From: an uncultured Bacteroidales bacterium
GTDB taxonomy: Bacteria > Bacteroidota > Bacteroidia > Bacteroidales > Muribaculaceae
NCBI GenBank assembly: GCA_958418815.1
Contig: CATZGB010000054.1
Coordinates: 1 to 14,590, forward strand
Direction: 5' to 3'
DNA: 14,590 nt
Shown here piece by piece: positions 13,945 to 14,590 of the stretch. The notes under the pieces were generated by a model. That model worked only from the letters and a program-made list of their open reading frames with translations. It made no database searches and was not told where the DNA came from. A program made the translations under genes and the position numbers. Within the stretch, counting starts at the first letter, position 1; every line of letters begins with the position of its first letter.

Positions 13945-14352
13945 TCAGTCGCGGAGCTTGTCGGCCAGATTGTCGACAAAGTCGGCCCCCTTCTCCAGGG
14001 TGTCGGCGGTGAAGCCTTTCACCTTGTCAAGGATAGACGAACCCTTCTCGACGGCGGCATCCTTGATGTCGCCAGCCTTATCCTTCAGCTGGGCGGCCTT
14101 TTCGGCGGCAGCCTCCTTGAGGTCGGCAGCCTTCTCCGCCGCCTGTTCTTTCAGGCCGGCAGCCTTGTCTTTGAGCTGGGCGGCTTTCTCGGCGGCCTGC
14201 TCCTTGAGCTGCGCGCCCTTTTCAGCCGCGTTGTCCTTCAGGGCGGCGGCCTCATCCTTGGCAGCCACCTTGGCGGCAGCCGCGCTCACCTCTGCGGCAG
14301 TCTGCGACACCTTGGCCGCGGCCTGTGCCATCTGTTCTTTTGTCATTTCCAT
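13945..14352 (-). CDS. LEA-like alanine/lysine/glutamate-rich helical repeat protein
   Basis: This is a 135-residue protein without signal peptide or hydrophobic helix. Nearly the whole chain should be amphipathic alpha-helix. Eleven-residue units are clear: AAEKGAQLKEQ (42-52), AAEKAAQLKDK (53-63), AAEKAADLKEA (71-81), AAEKAAQLKDK (82-92) and a divergent AVEKGSSILDK (100-110). Seven-residue spacers AAGLKEQ (64-70) and AGDIKDA (93-99) separate them. An 11-mer with the form AAEKAxxLKxx is typical of group 3 late-embryogenesis-abundant proteins, which protect membranes or proteins under desiccation or freezing stress. Similar repeats also occur in apolipoprotein-like and phasin-like bacterial proteins. 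The N-terminal 40 residues form a further Ala-rich helix, and the C-terminus (FTADTLEKGADFVDNLADKLRD) resembles stress-response helical proteins. A second Met at residue 3 is an alternative start. A cytosolic protective or scaffold role is inferred. I saw no consensus promoter in the upstream 60 bp. Confidence 0.85.
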   Translation of the reverse strand: MEMTKEQMAQAAAKVSQTAAEVSAAAAKVAAKDEAAALKDNAAEKGAQLKEQAAEKAAQLKDKAAGLKEQAAEKAADLKEAAAEKAAQLKDKAGDIKDAAVEKGSSILDKVKGFTADTLEKGADFVDNLADKLRD

Positions 14353-14430
14353 AGTTGTAGCAGTTAGGTTTAATAATTCAGGTTACTGTGTATAAACCAT
14401 CACGGAGGCCCCCCGGTTCGACAACAAACC

Positions 14431-14448
14431 TTAAAAAGCCCCGAGGCT
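14431..14448 (-). terminator. Possible weak minus-strand terminator upstream of the LEA-like gene
   Basis: On the minus strand AGCC-TCGG-GGCT (14448-14437) forms a short stem that G-U pairs could extend, followed by TTTTTAA. It could end a minus-strand transcript entering from beyond the right edge. The stem is only 4 bp, so confidence is low. Confidence 0.3.
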
Positions 14449-14473
14449 CCCCGAAAACACGCCGCCCCCTGAG

Positions 14474-14587
14474 CCCCGGATTCCATCACGAATCCACCCC
14501 ACGTCACCCCCAAAAAACACCCCCGAAACCGCCCGCGTCACCCCGGATTCCATCACGAATCCACCCGCGTCACCCCAAAAAACACCC
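14474..14587. repeat. Two copies of a C-rich repeat containing an inverted repeat
   Basis: Copy 1 (14474-14523) and copy 2 (14541-14587) share CCCCGGATTCCATCACG, AATCCACC, CGTCACCCC and AAAAAACACCC in the same order, with one- or two-base differences. They are offset by 67 bp. Each contains GGATTC, CATCAC, GAATCC (14478-14495 and 14545-14562), a 6-bp inverted repeat with a 6-nt loop. An extra GCGTCACCCC precedes copy 2. The array runs up to the window edge, so it may continue. No gene is visible in 14353-14590. Confidence 0.8.
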
Positions 14588-14590
14588 ACG

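Noticed and set aside
14413..14430. tRNA T-arm-like GGTTCGA
   Set aside because: No matching T-stem, anticodon arm or acceptor stem around it.

Overview
The window looks like a chromosomal segment of a GC-rich member of the Bacteroidales, most likely a Muribaculaceae-like gut bacterium. The evidence is the Bacteroidota-type promoters (TTTG, then 19-20 nt, then TAnnTTTG) in front of prfB, the large surface protein and ribE. Further support comes from the absence of clear Shine-Dalgarno sequences, a very large secreted protein with choice-of-anchor J modules and a C-terminal type IX-like sorting domain, and a GH31 enzyme of a type common in gut Bacteroidota. The family-level placement is inference.

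Layout. Positions 1-195 hold a plus-strand intrinsic terminator of an off-window gene and a patch of degenerate 9-bp tandem repeats. From 196 to 5522 all genes are on the minus strand: a PAP2-family lipid phosphatase, an LTA synthase/sulfatase-type membrane enzyme, peptide chain release factor 2 (prfB, one continuous frame without the usual programmed frameshift), and an ECF sigma factor overlapping by 4 nt a four-helix membrane protein that may be its regulator. A divergent, palindrome-rich intergenic region (5523-5784) separates these from the plus-strand genes: a 1497-residue multidomain surface protein (5785-10278) with a strong terminator, riboflavin synthase (ribE) behind its own promoter, and a secreted GH31 alpha-glucosidase/transglucosylase. 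After GH31 come a long GC-rich hairpin and a candidate small RNA (about 13790-13903) that ends in a bidirectional terminator. This terminator also serves the convergent minus-strand gene for a LEA-like, 11-mer-repeat, alanine/lysine-rich helical protein. The right edge carries two copies of a C-rich repeat with an internal inverted repeat.

Functional themes are the cell envelope (PAP2 phosphatase, LTA-synthase-like enzyme, ECF sigma plus membrane protein, secreted adhesin-like protein), glycan use (GH31) and housekeeping (prfB, ribE). I see no phage, transposase, CRISPR array or conventional defence system. The least explained elements are the candidate small RNA, the LEA-like protein, the two repeat families at the window edges, and the hairpin/U-tract in the leader of the LTA-synthase-like gene.
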